From Acinetobacter sp. NIPH 2100 (GTDB lineage: Bacteria; Pseudomonadota; Gammaproteobacteria; Pseudomonadales; Moraxellaceae), in assembly GCF_000369805.1 (NCBI RefSeq), contig NZ_KB850224.1, positions 124,001 through 188,000 of the forward strand: a stretch of 64,000 bases of DNA, in the 5' to 3' direction. Positions within the stretch are counted from its first letter, which is position 1. Every line of letters starts with the position of its first letter. Under the pieces are notes generated by a model. It ran no database searches. It was not told where the DNA came from and was given only the letters and a program-made list of their open reading frames with translations. Shown here piece after piece: positions 57,608 through 64,000 of this stretch. Both the position numbers and the translations under genes were made by a program.

Positions 57608-57997
57608 ATGTTAGAGCTACAACAGAAAATTAAACAGGCAGGCTTGCGAGTCACGCACCCACGTATGGCTGTATTGTCCATCTTGGCGCAGCAGTCAGAT
57701 GATCTTACGGTAAAACAGATTTATCAGCAGCTTAACTTACAGCAACAGCAATTAAGTCTAGCTACGGTCTATCGTGTGGTTAGTGATCTGGTGGTTGCAG
57801 GTTTGCTTGCCAGTTATCAATTTCATCGTGCTGAGACAAAATTTAACTTCCCGAATTTGTCTAAGATCCAACTGCTACAAATTCGTTGTTCAGACTTAAC
57901 CACCCAAAAACAAACACAATTTTTACAGTCGTTGAAAGTTTTGTTTAATCAATATCAAGTTGACCTGATGCAGGTCGAAATTAAAGAAAGTGCTTAG
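57608..57997 (+). CDS. Reduced Fur-family-like winged-helix protein
   Basis: A 129-residue protein with a Fur-type DNA-binding domain (KIKQAGLRVTHPRMAVLSILAQQ about 7-29; SLATVYRVVSDLVVAGLLASYQF about 54-76). The C-terminal part is short and lacks the HHDH-type metal site and the CxxC zinc knuckles of true Fur, Zur and PerR. It may be a metal-independent or decaying paralogue. The start at 57608 has GGAGG five bases upstream. Co-transcribed with the PadR gene and DUF3861. Confidence 0.82.
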   Translation: MLELQQKIKQAGLRVTHPRMAVLSILAQQSDDLTVKQIYQQLNLQQQQLSLATVYRVVSDLVVAGLLASYQFHRAETKFNFPNLSKIQLLQIRCSDLTTQKQTQFLQSLKVLFNQYQVDLMQVEIKESA

Positions 57998-58018
57998 AAA
58001 GGCATATTGGAGAACCTT

Positions 58019-58315
58019 ATGAAACAACATCAATATCATGTCACAGTGCAACATTTAAAAGATGCGAAGGGGCAAGTCTCGACCTATACCGAGCGTTTAG
58101 AATTTTATACAGGAAATCATGATGATATTTTTGAGATCGTGGAACGTTTAAAAATGGCAGCATTTTTTGATGACCAAACCACCAAGTCATTCGCAGTCGG
58201 TTTGAAACTATTTAGTGAAGTGATGCTGGAGAATCGTGATCACCCGTTGTTTGAAGAGTTTTTGCCTCAGTTCGGTCAGTTTATGAAAAATCTAAAACAG
58301 CAGGTGAAAAAGTAG
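58019..58315 (+). CDS. DUF3861 family protein
   Basis: 98 residues, soluble, beta-alpha type (YHVTVQHLKDAKG, LEFYTGNHDDIFEIVERLK, FFDDQTTKSFAVGLKLFSEVMLENRDHPLFEEF). It matches the DUF3861 family of unknown role. The ATG at 58019 is favoured over TTG at 58007 because TTGGAG at 58007-58012 is the ribosome site. Part of the padR-fur-like transcript. Confidence 0.82.
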   Translation: MKQHQYHVTVQHLKDAKGQVSTYTERLEFYTGNHDDIFEIVERLKMAAFFDDQTTKSFAVGLKLFSEVMLENRDHPLFEEFLPQFGQFMKNLKQQVKK

Positions 58316-58366
58316 AGATGAAACTGCACAACCCAATTGATCTGATTTTATGGAAACGCGCTTAAC

Positions 58367-58636
58367 ATGCAGGAATTAAAAATAACACCACGTCTTATTA
58401 CCAAATTGCCTGCCAAATATGCGGCTTGGATCTTGCCGCTGATTTTATCTTTTTTAATGAGCGGATCCTTGTCGTTTGTGAATATGTGGATGAGCCTTGG
58501 TTTTATTCCAGAATTTTTGCACAAGTGGTTGGCGACATGGATGTTCTCTTGGTTGATTGCTTATCCATTGGTTCTGGTTTTATTGCCATTGGTTCGCCGT
58601 CTAACAGGTTTGATTGTCGATATGCAGCCTAAATAA
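58367..58636 (+). CDS. DUF2798 family membrane protein
   Basis: 89 residues with two membrane segments (about 20-42 and 55-77), beginning with a basic ITPRLITKLPAKYAAWILPLILSFLMSGSLSFVN stretch typical of DUF2798. Function unknown. It follows DUF3861 by 51 bases on the same strand and may be the last gene of the PadR operon. Confidence 0.8.
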   Translation: MQELKITPRLITKLPAKYAAWILPLILSFLMSGSLSFVNMWMSLGFIPEFLHKWLATWMFSWLIAYPLVLVLLPLVRRLTGLIVDMQPK

Positions 58637-58805
58637 CGTTTTATGGGCTGATATTTTAAAAAGGTGCTCTCATTTCATTTTGAATTGAGATTGTCTCATT
58701 GATAACACTCTGTGTATTACTAAAAGACTATATTGATGAGTGATTGTATTGTTAAGATCAATAAATCAACTCATTGCAATAGCATAGGTAAAAGAGAGCA
58801 ATATC

Positions 58806-59753
58806 ATGAGCAATAATAACGATTACGATATTTCTGATTCAAAAGACTGCGAAACTTACATCAATCAATTTATTCAAGAATTCACCATTCGTTCGGCAGA
58901 AATTGGTAGGGGAACGATCATTAAGCGTGCTTTACCTAGCCGTCAGAAGCGTTTGGTGGGAGCATGGTGTTTTCTGGATCATGCTGGACCTGTAAGTTTT
59001 CCTGCGGGTGATGGCTTAGATGTGGGACCACATCCACACATTGGTTTGCAGACCTTCACCTGGATGATTGAAGGCACCATGATGCATACCGATAGCTTGG
59101 GTTCAAAGCAACTGATTCGCCCTAAGCAAGTGAACTTGATGACTGCAGGACGAGGAATTTCACATACCGAAGTTGCGCCAGATAGTGAAACGAAAATGCA
59201 TGCGGCGCAGCTATGGATTGCTTTGCCAGATGACAAGCTCAACATAGATCCTAAATTTGAGCACTATCCAGAATTGCCTGTGGTGAGTAAGGATCAGGTT
59301 GAGTTTACTGTGTTGGTCGGTGATTTCTTGGAAACAACCTCACCAGTTCAAGTACATACGCCTTTGGTCGGTGTCGATCTCACTGCACAAGCCGATACCA
59401 AGACCCGTATTCCATTGAACCCCAAATTTGAATATGCCTTCATGGCACTAGAGGGGACCGCCCGAGTCAATGGTCATGAACTCAATGCTGATAATATGGT
59501 GGTATTGGAAACAGGTTTAACCGAAATTGAAGTCGAATTAACACAAGCTCATCGTTTATTGCTGATTGGTGGTGAACCGTTTGAATCTCCAATCCTGTTA
59601 TGGTGGAATTTCGTAGGTCGTACTATGGACGGTTTAAAACAGGCACGTGAAGACTGGATTAATCATGATGCACGTTTTGGGGAAATTCCAGATTACCAAG
59701 GCAAGCGTTTGGAAGCACCTGTATTACCAGATCAAATGAGGGCATCAAAATGA
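58806..59753 (+). CDS. Pirin-family protein
   Basis: 315-residue bicupin. The N-terminal cupin has the Fe-binding motif GPHPHIGLQTFTWMIEG (about 75-91) and a later His/Glu set near GRGISHTEVAPD (about 117-128), which suggest a metal-bound cupin that could act as a quercetinase-like oxygenase or a redox-sensing regulator. AGAGAGC precedes the ATG. It overlaps the OsmC gene by four bases (ATGA). Confidence 0.9.
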   Translation: MSNNNDYDISDSKDCETYINQFIQEFTIRSAEIGRGTIIKRALPSRQKRLVGAWCFLDHAGPVSFPAGDGLDVGPHPHIGLQTFTWMIEGTMMHTDSLGSKQLIRPKQVNLMTAGRGISHTEVAPDSETKMHAAQLWIALPDDKLNIDPKFEHYPELPVVSKDQVEFTVLVGDFLETTSPVQVHTPLVGVDLTAQADTKTRIPLNPKFEYAFMALEGTARVNGHELNADNMVVLETGLTEIEVELTQAHRLLLIGGEPFESPILLWWNFVGRTMDGLKQAREDWINHDARFGEIPDYQGKRLEAPVLPDQMRASK

Positions 59754-60148
59754 GTATTATCGCGAACGCGGCAGTTCAGACTTTACCCGAACCGTGGAAG
59801 GGTGAGGTGAGTAGTGGTACGCATCAATTTCTAACTGATAAACCTGAAGCATTTGGTGGGCATGATACGGGACCAGCGCCTTATGACTTTCTTACTGCGA
59901 GTTTGGCATCCTGTACCATGATTACCTTGCGCATGTATGCCAAACATAAGGAAATCGATTTGGGTGAGTTCTCGGTAGAAGTCGATTTTCATACCAATCG
60001 TGAGCAACAGGAACATATTGAGCGTCGGGTAATATTTAAACAACCTGTTTCACAAGATTTACAAGAAAAACTTCTTAATGTGTGTAGCAAAACGCCTGTC
60101 ACTAAAACTTTGTTACGTAGTTTAGACATTCACACCATGATTCTTTAA
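59750..60148 (+). CDS. OsmC/Ohr-family peroxidase-like protein
   Basis: 132 residues with the redox cysteine pair Cys55 (LASCTMITLRMYAK) and Cys112 (NVCSKTPVTKTL), which reduce organic hydroperoxides in OsmC proteins. GPAPYDFLTASLASC is the family signature. Translationally coupled to pirin, so both probably answer the same electrophile or peroxide stress. Confidence 0.9.
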   Translation: MSIIANAAVQTLPEPWKGEVSSGTHQFLTDKPEAFGGHDTGPAPYDFLTASLASCTMITLRMYAKHKEIDLGEFSVEVDFHTNREQQEHIERRVIFKQPVSQDLQEKLLNVCSKTPVTKTLLRSLDIHTMIL

Positions 60149-60245
60149 GACTAAAGTGCTATTGTGCTTGGGCAAAACATAATTCTAAGCGTAACTGTGA
60201 GAGGGACTAAAACCATAGTTACGCAGCTAAAAAGCAGGCACAAAA

Positions 60246-60899
60246 ATGATTACCTTACATTACCTACAATGCTCACGATCGTTCCGCATATTGTGGGCGT
60301 TAGAAGAACTTGGTGTGGATTGCCAAGTTGAGTATTACCAAAGGTCAGCCAGTTACGCAGCACCAGAAAGCCTCAAACAAATTCATCCTCTCGGTAAAGC
60401 GCCTATTTTGGTCGATGGGGATGACGTGATTGTTGAATCTGCTGTGATTCTAGATTATTTACAGCAACAGTATGATCTTCAAAACAAATTTAAACCTCAA
60501 CAAGCATCTGATCAACGTCAATATTCGTATTGGATGCACTATGCCGAAGGTTCATTGATGCCTCTATTGGTCATGACTTTGGTGATGAATAGTGTCAGTA
60601 AACATGTCCCTTGGGTAATTCGTCCAATTGCAGAAAAAATTACCGATGGTGTTAAGGCAAGTTTTGTTCGTCCACGGGTTAAAGAGCATATTCTGTATCT
60701 GGAGCAATACTTATCCGAACATGATTATTTCGCAGGAGATTTTTCTTTTGCCGATATTCAAATGGCATTTCCATTAATTGCCATTCAAAACCGTTTACAT
60801 GGTAAATATCCAAATATTCAGGCTTTTGTACAACGTGTTCAGCAACGTCCAGCGTTTCAAAGGGCGGAGCAACGGACTTTGCATTCTCAGTGTGCATAA
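60246..60899 (+). CDS. Glutathione S-transferase
   Basis: 217-residue GST. The thioredoxin-like N-domain has the LHYLQCSRSFRILWALEELGV start (about 3-23, Ser as likely thiol-activating residue) and PLGKAPILVDGDDVIVESAVIL with the cis-Pro and glutathione-binding ES. An all-helical C-domain with FSFADIQMAFPL follows. It lies 97 bases behind OsmC on the same strand; glutathione conjugation of electrophiles is the expected role. Terminator at 60910. Confidence 0.9.
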   Translation: MITLHYLQCSRSFRILWALEELGVDCQVEYYQRSASYAAPESLKQIHPLGKAPILVDGDDVIVESAVILDYLQQQYDLQNKFKPQQASDQRQYSYWMHYAEGSLMPLLVMTLVMNSVSKHVPWVIRPIAEKITDGVKASFVRPRVKEHILYLEQYLSEHDYFAGDFSFADIQMAFPLIAIQNRLHGKYPNIQAFVQRVQQRPAFQRAEQRTLHSQCA

Positions 60900-60909
60900 T
60901 TTTGAGCAT

Positions 60910-60939
60910 AAAAAAGGGAACGAGAAGTTCCCCTTTTTT
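60910..60939. terminator. Bidirectional terminator GST / SPOR gene
   Basis: AAAAAAGGGAAC and GTTCCC followed by T6, around GAGAA, between convergent genes. Confidence 0.87.
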
Positions 60940-60950
60940 GTGCGATCTCG

Positions 60951-61562
60951 TTAGCGCTTAATCACGATAGAATCAATGCCGCTATGTTGTAAAGTTTGCT
61001 GCGCTGCAAGAGCCGATTCTTGGCTATCATACGGTCCTGAGAAAACGCGATACCATGTTTGACCATTTTCAACGCTTTTCACCACATCCGCTGATAAACC
61101 ATTCAAAATAATTTCTGCACGACGTGCGTCTGCACTGTCAGGGTCAGGGTAGCTACGGACTTGTAAAATATAGGTGGCATGTGCAGGAGCAGTCGTTTGT
61201 TCACCTGATGCACTATTTGCTGGATCTTCTGTGGTTGTGGTTTCAGGCTTTGGTGATTCAATAATCACCACGTTGCCTTGAGGTTTGGCCTCAGGTACAG
61301 CTTGTTCAGGAATTGGCGTCACTTGCTGTTGCGGAAGTAGGTCATAAAAACGGTAGTCTTTATTGGTGTTTTCTTCTTCATAGTGTTCAGACGTTACCTG
61401 ATTTTTTGCAGGAACAGGCTGCCATGGTTGCCAAAGCATGAGCATCACGGCAGCACATAGGATCGCAAGAATTGCGACAAGCATTCCTAACCACTTTGGA
61501 ATGAGTGGTTTTTTGGGCTTGTTTGGTCGTTCAGATACACCACGTTGCGTTTTTCCAAACAC
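60951..61562 (-). CDS. SPOR-domain membrane protein (FtsN-like topology)
   Basis: 203 residues: a basic cytoplasmic N-terminus, one membrane segment (about 27-46, WLGMLVAILAILCAAVMLML), a Pro/Glu/Thr-rich linker and a C-terminal SPOR domain (about 128-203, TYILQVRSYPDPDSADARRAE to the end). SPOR domains bind denuded septal peptidoglycan, so it likely acts in division. It follows argS on the same strand, as in many gamma-proteobacteria where the FtsN-like gene lies there. It is shorter than E. coli FtsN (319 aa). Confidence 0.9.
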   Translation of the reverse strand: MFGKTQRGVSERPNKPKKPLIPKWLGMLVAILAILCAAVMLMLWQPWQPVPAKNQVTSEHYEEENTNKDYRFYDLLPQQQVTPIPEQAVPEAKPQGNVVIIESPKPETTTTEDPANSASGEQTTAPAHATYILQVRSYPDPDSADARRAEIILNGLSADVVKSVENGQTWYRVFSGPYDSQESALAAQQTLQHSGIDSIVIKR

Positions 61563-61837
61563 CAGAAATTCCTCTTGATCCTATTAGATTAGTTGTAACT
61601 TGAATCTACTTAAAAACAAAGCATTATGTTTAAAAATAATGCTTTGTTTACCATATTGTTTAACAATTATGGCTTAAGATTACATGTGTTTAAGCTTTGC
61701 TGATTACCGTTCACCTCAGGCATAGCCTAGCCATGTGTGAAGCTAGCTATCGCTTCACTTATATTACATGGCTACTTCGGGCAGAGCCCTCCATCTTGCG
61801 GCATGAGCAGCAACGCTGTGTAAGAGTGTTACTTTGC
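61563..61837 (-). other. Structured spacer between argS and the SPOR gene
   Basis: 275 bases. The core at 61728-61774 is a nested inverted repeat (TAGCCATGT/ACATGGCTA enclosing GTGAAGC/GCTTCAC). GGGCAGAGCCCTCC and GCAGCAACGCTGTG follow, two further small dyads. The left part is AT-rich and carries a second inverted repeat with AAAACAAAGCATTATG / AATGCTTTGTTT near 61612-61650. It could be a dispersed palindromic repeat or an attenuator for the downstream gene. Confidence 0.5.
61728..61774. repeat. Nested palindromic element
   Basis: Outer arms TAGCCATGT (61728-61736) and ACATGGCTA (61766-61774); inner arms GTGAAGC (61737-61743) and GCTTCAC (61752-61758). The arms are perfect and adjoining on the left, giving a near-continuous 16-base stem with a 7-base bulge. 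Repeat status is inferred; no second copy was noticed here. Confidence 0.5.
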
Positions 61838-63643
61838 TTACATTGCCTCAGGAGCGGATACGCCGAGTAATTCTAAACCATTGCGTAAAACTTGCTGTAC
61901 GTTGATTGAAAGCAATAAACGCGATTGTGACAATGGGATATTTGTTTCATCTAGAATTCGAACATTATCCAAGTTATACCAACCGTGGAATAACGCAGCT
62001 AATTCTTTCAGATAGTTGCCAATCTGGTGTGGTTCATACACATTTGCTGCACGAACTAAAATATCTGGATAAGCTGCGAGCTTAGCTAATATTTCAAATT
62101 CTGCTTCTAAAGTTAGCAATTTTGCATCGTAATTTTGAAGAGCAGTGCGATCAAATGGAATATTCTTTTCTGGTGCACGAATATCTACCATACGATTGAC
62201 ACGCGCATGTGCATATTGAATGTAATACACCGCATTGTCTTTACTTTGTGAAACTGCAAGGTCTAAGTCAAAGTCGATGTGTTGTTCAGATTTACGCATC
62301 ACATAGTAGAAACGTGCGGCATCATTGCCGACTTCCTTACGTAAGTCACGTAACGTCACGAACTGACCAGAACGAGATGACATCTGTACCATCTCGCCAC
62401 CACGCCATAAGCTGACGAACTGAACCAAAAGTACAGTCAATTTCTTCGAATCATAGCCCATTGCATCAATGGCCGCTTTTACACGCGAGATATAACCGTG
62501 GTGGTCTGAGCCCCAGATATCAATTAGATCGGTATAACCACGTTGTAGCTTATTTAGATGGTAAGCGATGTCAGAGGCAAAGTAAGTGGTTTGACCATTA
62601 CGACGTTTTACCACACGGTCTTTTTCATCACCAAACTCAGTGGATTTGAACCAGATGTTACCCTCTTTTTCATACAGGAAGCCACGTTGATCCAGTGTCT
62701 CAAGTGCTTCGTCAATTTTGTCTGTTAAAGAGTCTTCGCTAAACCATTTGTCAAAAGTTACACCAAAGTCAGCCAAGTCATCTTTAATGTCATCCAAGAT
62801 GGCGTGTAGGGCTGCTTGATGGAACACACGATAAGCTGCACCTAAGTGTTGTTGTGAGTTTGCGATTAGACCATCGATGTGTTTTTCTTTGTCGCCAGAA
62901 AGTACGACTTTGTTGCCTTCAGCATCGAGTTCTTCTGCATATTGAACGTCTTCTGGTACATCTTTATAGATGTCAGCAACGGCACGAACGTGTGCATCGC
63001 CATCTTTATCAATAATGCTTTGTGCGATTTCTTTAACGTAGTCACCTTGATAGGCATTTTTAGGGAATACCAGTGTCTGACCGGTTAATTCTAAATAACG
63101 TAAATAAGTTGAAGTCGCCAAGATATCCATTTGACGGCCAGCATCATTGACATAGTATTCACGGTCAACTTTTGCACCTGTTGCTTCTAATAGATTCGCA
63201 ACAGTCATGCCATACGCTGCACCACGCCCATGACCGACATGCAGGCTAGAGGTTGGGTTGGCAGAGACAAATTCAACTTGGATTTTTTTAGCTGCATTAG
63301 CTTGGCTACGACCATAATCATTTTTTTGTGCTTGGATTTGATCGAGTACCGCGTAGCGTTGGTCTGCATTTAAAAAGAAGTTAATAAATCCAGGGCCTGC
63401 AATTTCTGCTTTGCTGATATCTGCCACTTCAGGCAATGCTGCCAAGATTTTTTCAGCAAGATCGCGAGGTTTCATACCTGCCACTTTTGAGCCGATCATG
63501 GCGATATTTGAAGCAAAGTCTCCGTGACTTCGGTCTTTGGTACGGGTTAAATGGCTCGTGTTGGTCCAATCGGAAGGAAGTACACCTTGTTGTTGCAGGG
63601 TTTGTACCGCATGATCGAGAGCTGCTTGTATTGCCGTATTCAT
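61838..63643 (-). CDS. argS: Arginyl-tRNA synthetase
   Basis: Charges tRNA-Arg. The 601-residue class I synthetase has VEFVSANPTSSLHVGHGRGA with the HIGH motif (about 119-138) and a KMSKS-like MSSRSGQF region near 384-391, with a DALR anticodon-binding C-terminus. The ATG at 63643 (MNTAIQAALDHAV) is chosen over the 12-codon longer frame because it matches the family N-terminus. Followed by the SPOR gene. Confidence 0.96.
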   Translation of the reverse strand: MNTAIQAALDHAVQTLQQQGVLPSDWTNTSHLTRTKDRSHGDFASNIAMIGSKVAGMKPRDLAEKILAALPEVADISKAEIAGPGFINFFLNADQRYAVLDQIQAQKNDYGRSQANAAKKIQVEFVSANPTSSLHVGHGRGAAYGMTVANLLEATGAKVDREYYVNDAGRQMDILATSTYLRYLELTGQTLVFPKNAYQGDYVKEIAQSIIDKDGDAHVRAVADIYKDVPEDVQYAEELDAEGNKVVLSGDKEKHIDGLIANSQQHLGAAYRVFHQAALHAILDDIKDDLADFGVTFDKWFSEDSLTDKIDEALETLDQRGFLYEKEGNIWFKSTEFGDEKDRVVKRRNGQTTYFASDIAYHLNKLQRGYTDLIDIWGSDHHGYISRVKAAIDAMGYDSKKLTVLLVQFVSLWRGGEMVQMSSRSGQFVTLRDLRKEVGNDAARFYYVMRKSEQHIDFDLDLAVSQSKDNAVYYIQYAHARVNRMVDIRAPEKNIPFDRTALQNYDAKLLTLEAEFEILAKLAAYPDILVRAANVYEPHQIGNYLKELAALFHGWYNLDNVRILDETNIPLSQSRLLLSINVQQVLRNGLELLGVSAPEAM

Positions 63644-63777
63644 AGTTACCGAAAATAAATGTCGCGGAAAAACGACCAATATAGCAAATTTTGTCGACTT
63701 AAGGGGAGTGGGATTTGTGCGGAATTAACATATTCGCAAAAATCTTTTCTGAGTGAGTTGGAATGCTGTGATGAGGC

Positions 63778-63808
63778 AGATGCTATGTTATTGAGAAACA
63801 TAGCATCT
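63778..63808 (-). terminator. Hairpin downstream of the Dyp-type peroxidase gene
   Basis: AGATGCTATGTT and AACATAGCATCT form a perfect 12-base stem around a 7-base loop, just after the stop at 63816 on the minus strand. No T tract follows on the minus strand, so it may be a weak terminator or an mRNA-end stabiliser. Confidence 0.6.
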
Positions 63809-63815
63809 GACGGTT

Positions 63816-64000
63816 TTAGTCTTCTAAAATTTGTTCTAATAATTCATCGCTTGGCGCAAAATAATAAGCACCGTCAATGGCAGTGGTGAAATGCAGCAAA
63901 CGATCGTGAATGCCATCACCCGTGGTGCCAAACATACGTTTTAGCATCTCATCAATAATGCTTAAATTGTTGGTATAGGCGACAAAGAATAAGCCTTGTT
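63816..64000 (-). CDS. Dyp-type peroxidase, C-terminal part, cut by the window edge
   Basis: The last 61 codons of a gene whose start lies beyond position 64000. GLFFVAYTNNLSIIDEMLKR, then GDGIHDRLLHFTTAIDGAYYFAPS before the stop, are the C-terminal hallmark of dye-decolorising (YfeX-like) heme peroxidases. Heme-binding residues lie upstream, outside the window. Confidence 0.85.
   Translation of the reverse strand, partial: QGLFFVAYTNNLSIIDEMLKRMFGTTGDGIHDRLLHFTTAIDGAYYFAPSDELLEQILED

Overview
The window reads as Acinetobacter chromosome, probably the calcoaceticus-baumannii complex or a close relative. The left edge carries a pgm-type phosphohexomutase next to lldP, the pair that borders the capsule (K) locus in A. 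baumannii, followed by the lactate, methylcitrate, dad and guaA blocks usual for the genus. Most genes have moderately AT-rich, uniform base use. A few islets (about 14.5-16.3 kb, 42.0-42.3 kb, 56.2-56.8 kb) are much richer in A/T. There are no rRNA genes, insertion sequences, prophage genes or CRISPR arrays.

Layout. 0-1.2 kb: pgm (partial). 1.6-7.2 kb: lactate operon lldP-lldR-lldD-dld with two LldR-type operators. 7.3-14.5 kb: aromatic aminotransferase, divergent from a GntR regulator and the methylcitrate genes prpB-prpC-acnD. 14.5-16.3 kb: an AT-rich two-gene cassette with its own terminator and a possible nuclease-like motif. 16.7-22 kb: small housekeeping and hypothetical genes (zinc ribbon, DUF4126, DMT transporter, rluA, GNAT, rraB). 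22-27 kb: D-alanine/L-alanine catabolism (Lrp regulator, dadA, alr/dadX, ridA, cycA). 27-36.8 kb: a LysR regulator divergent from a valine (isobutyryl-CoA) degradation operon. 36.9 kb: a near-perfect parS-like site. 37-47.5 kb: an accessory-looking catabolic region with two opposed arms: ridA-like, DUF1028, lysR, M20 deacylase and aldehyde dehydrogenase on the minus strand; flavin monooxygenase, APC permease, class III aminotransferase and TorF-like porin on the plus strand. 47.6-47.8 kb: two tRNA-Gly(GCC). 48-56 kb: bolA, sirB2, an orphan ParA, a lipoprotein, LysE, DedA, DoxX, a YgiW-like OB-fold protein, DUF445 and guaA. 56.2-56.8 kb: two small AT-rich unknown genes behind guaA. 57-61 kb: a His-rich PadR regulator, a reduced Fur-like protein, DUF3861, DUF2798, pirin, OsmC and GST. 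61-63.6 kb: a SPOR protein and argS. The window ends in a Dyp-type peroxidase (partial).

The central metabolism fits together. Valine degradation (mmsA) yields propionyl-CoA, which prpC condenses with oxaloacetate, and acnD and prpB carry it on to pyruvate plus succinate. Lactate and alanine catabolism also end at pyruvate. PrpF, which normally accompanies AcnD, is not in the window.

The best candidates for undescribed biology are the 37-47.5 kb amine/amide-type catabolic region, whose Rid protein lacks the catalytic arginine of RidA, and the two-gene AT-rich cassette after acnD. The parS-like site, the His-rich PadR/Fur-like pair with its duplicated operator, and several structured intergenic elements also deserve a look. 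All functional calls come from reading the sequence; no searches were run.
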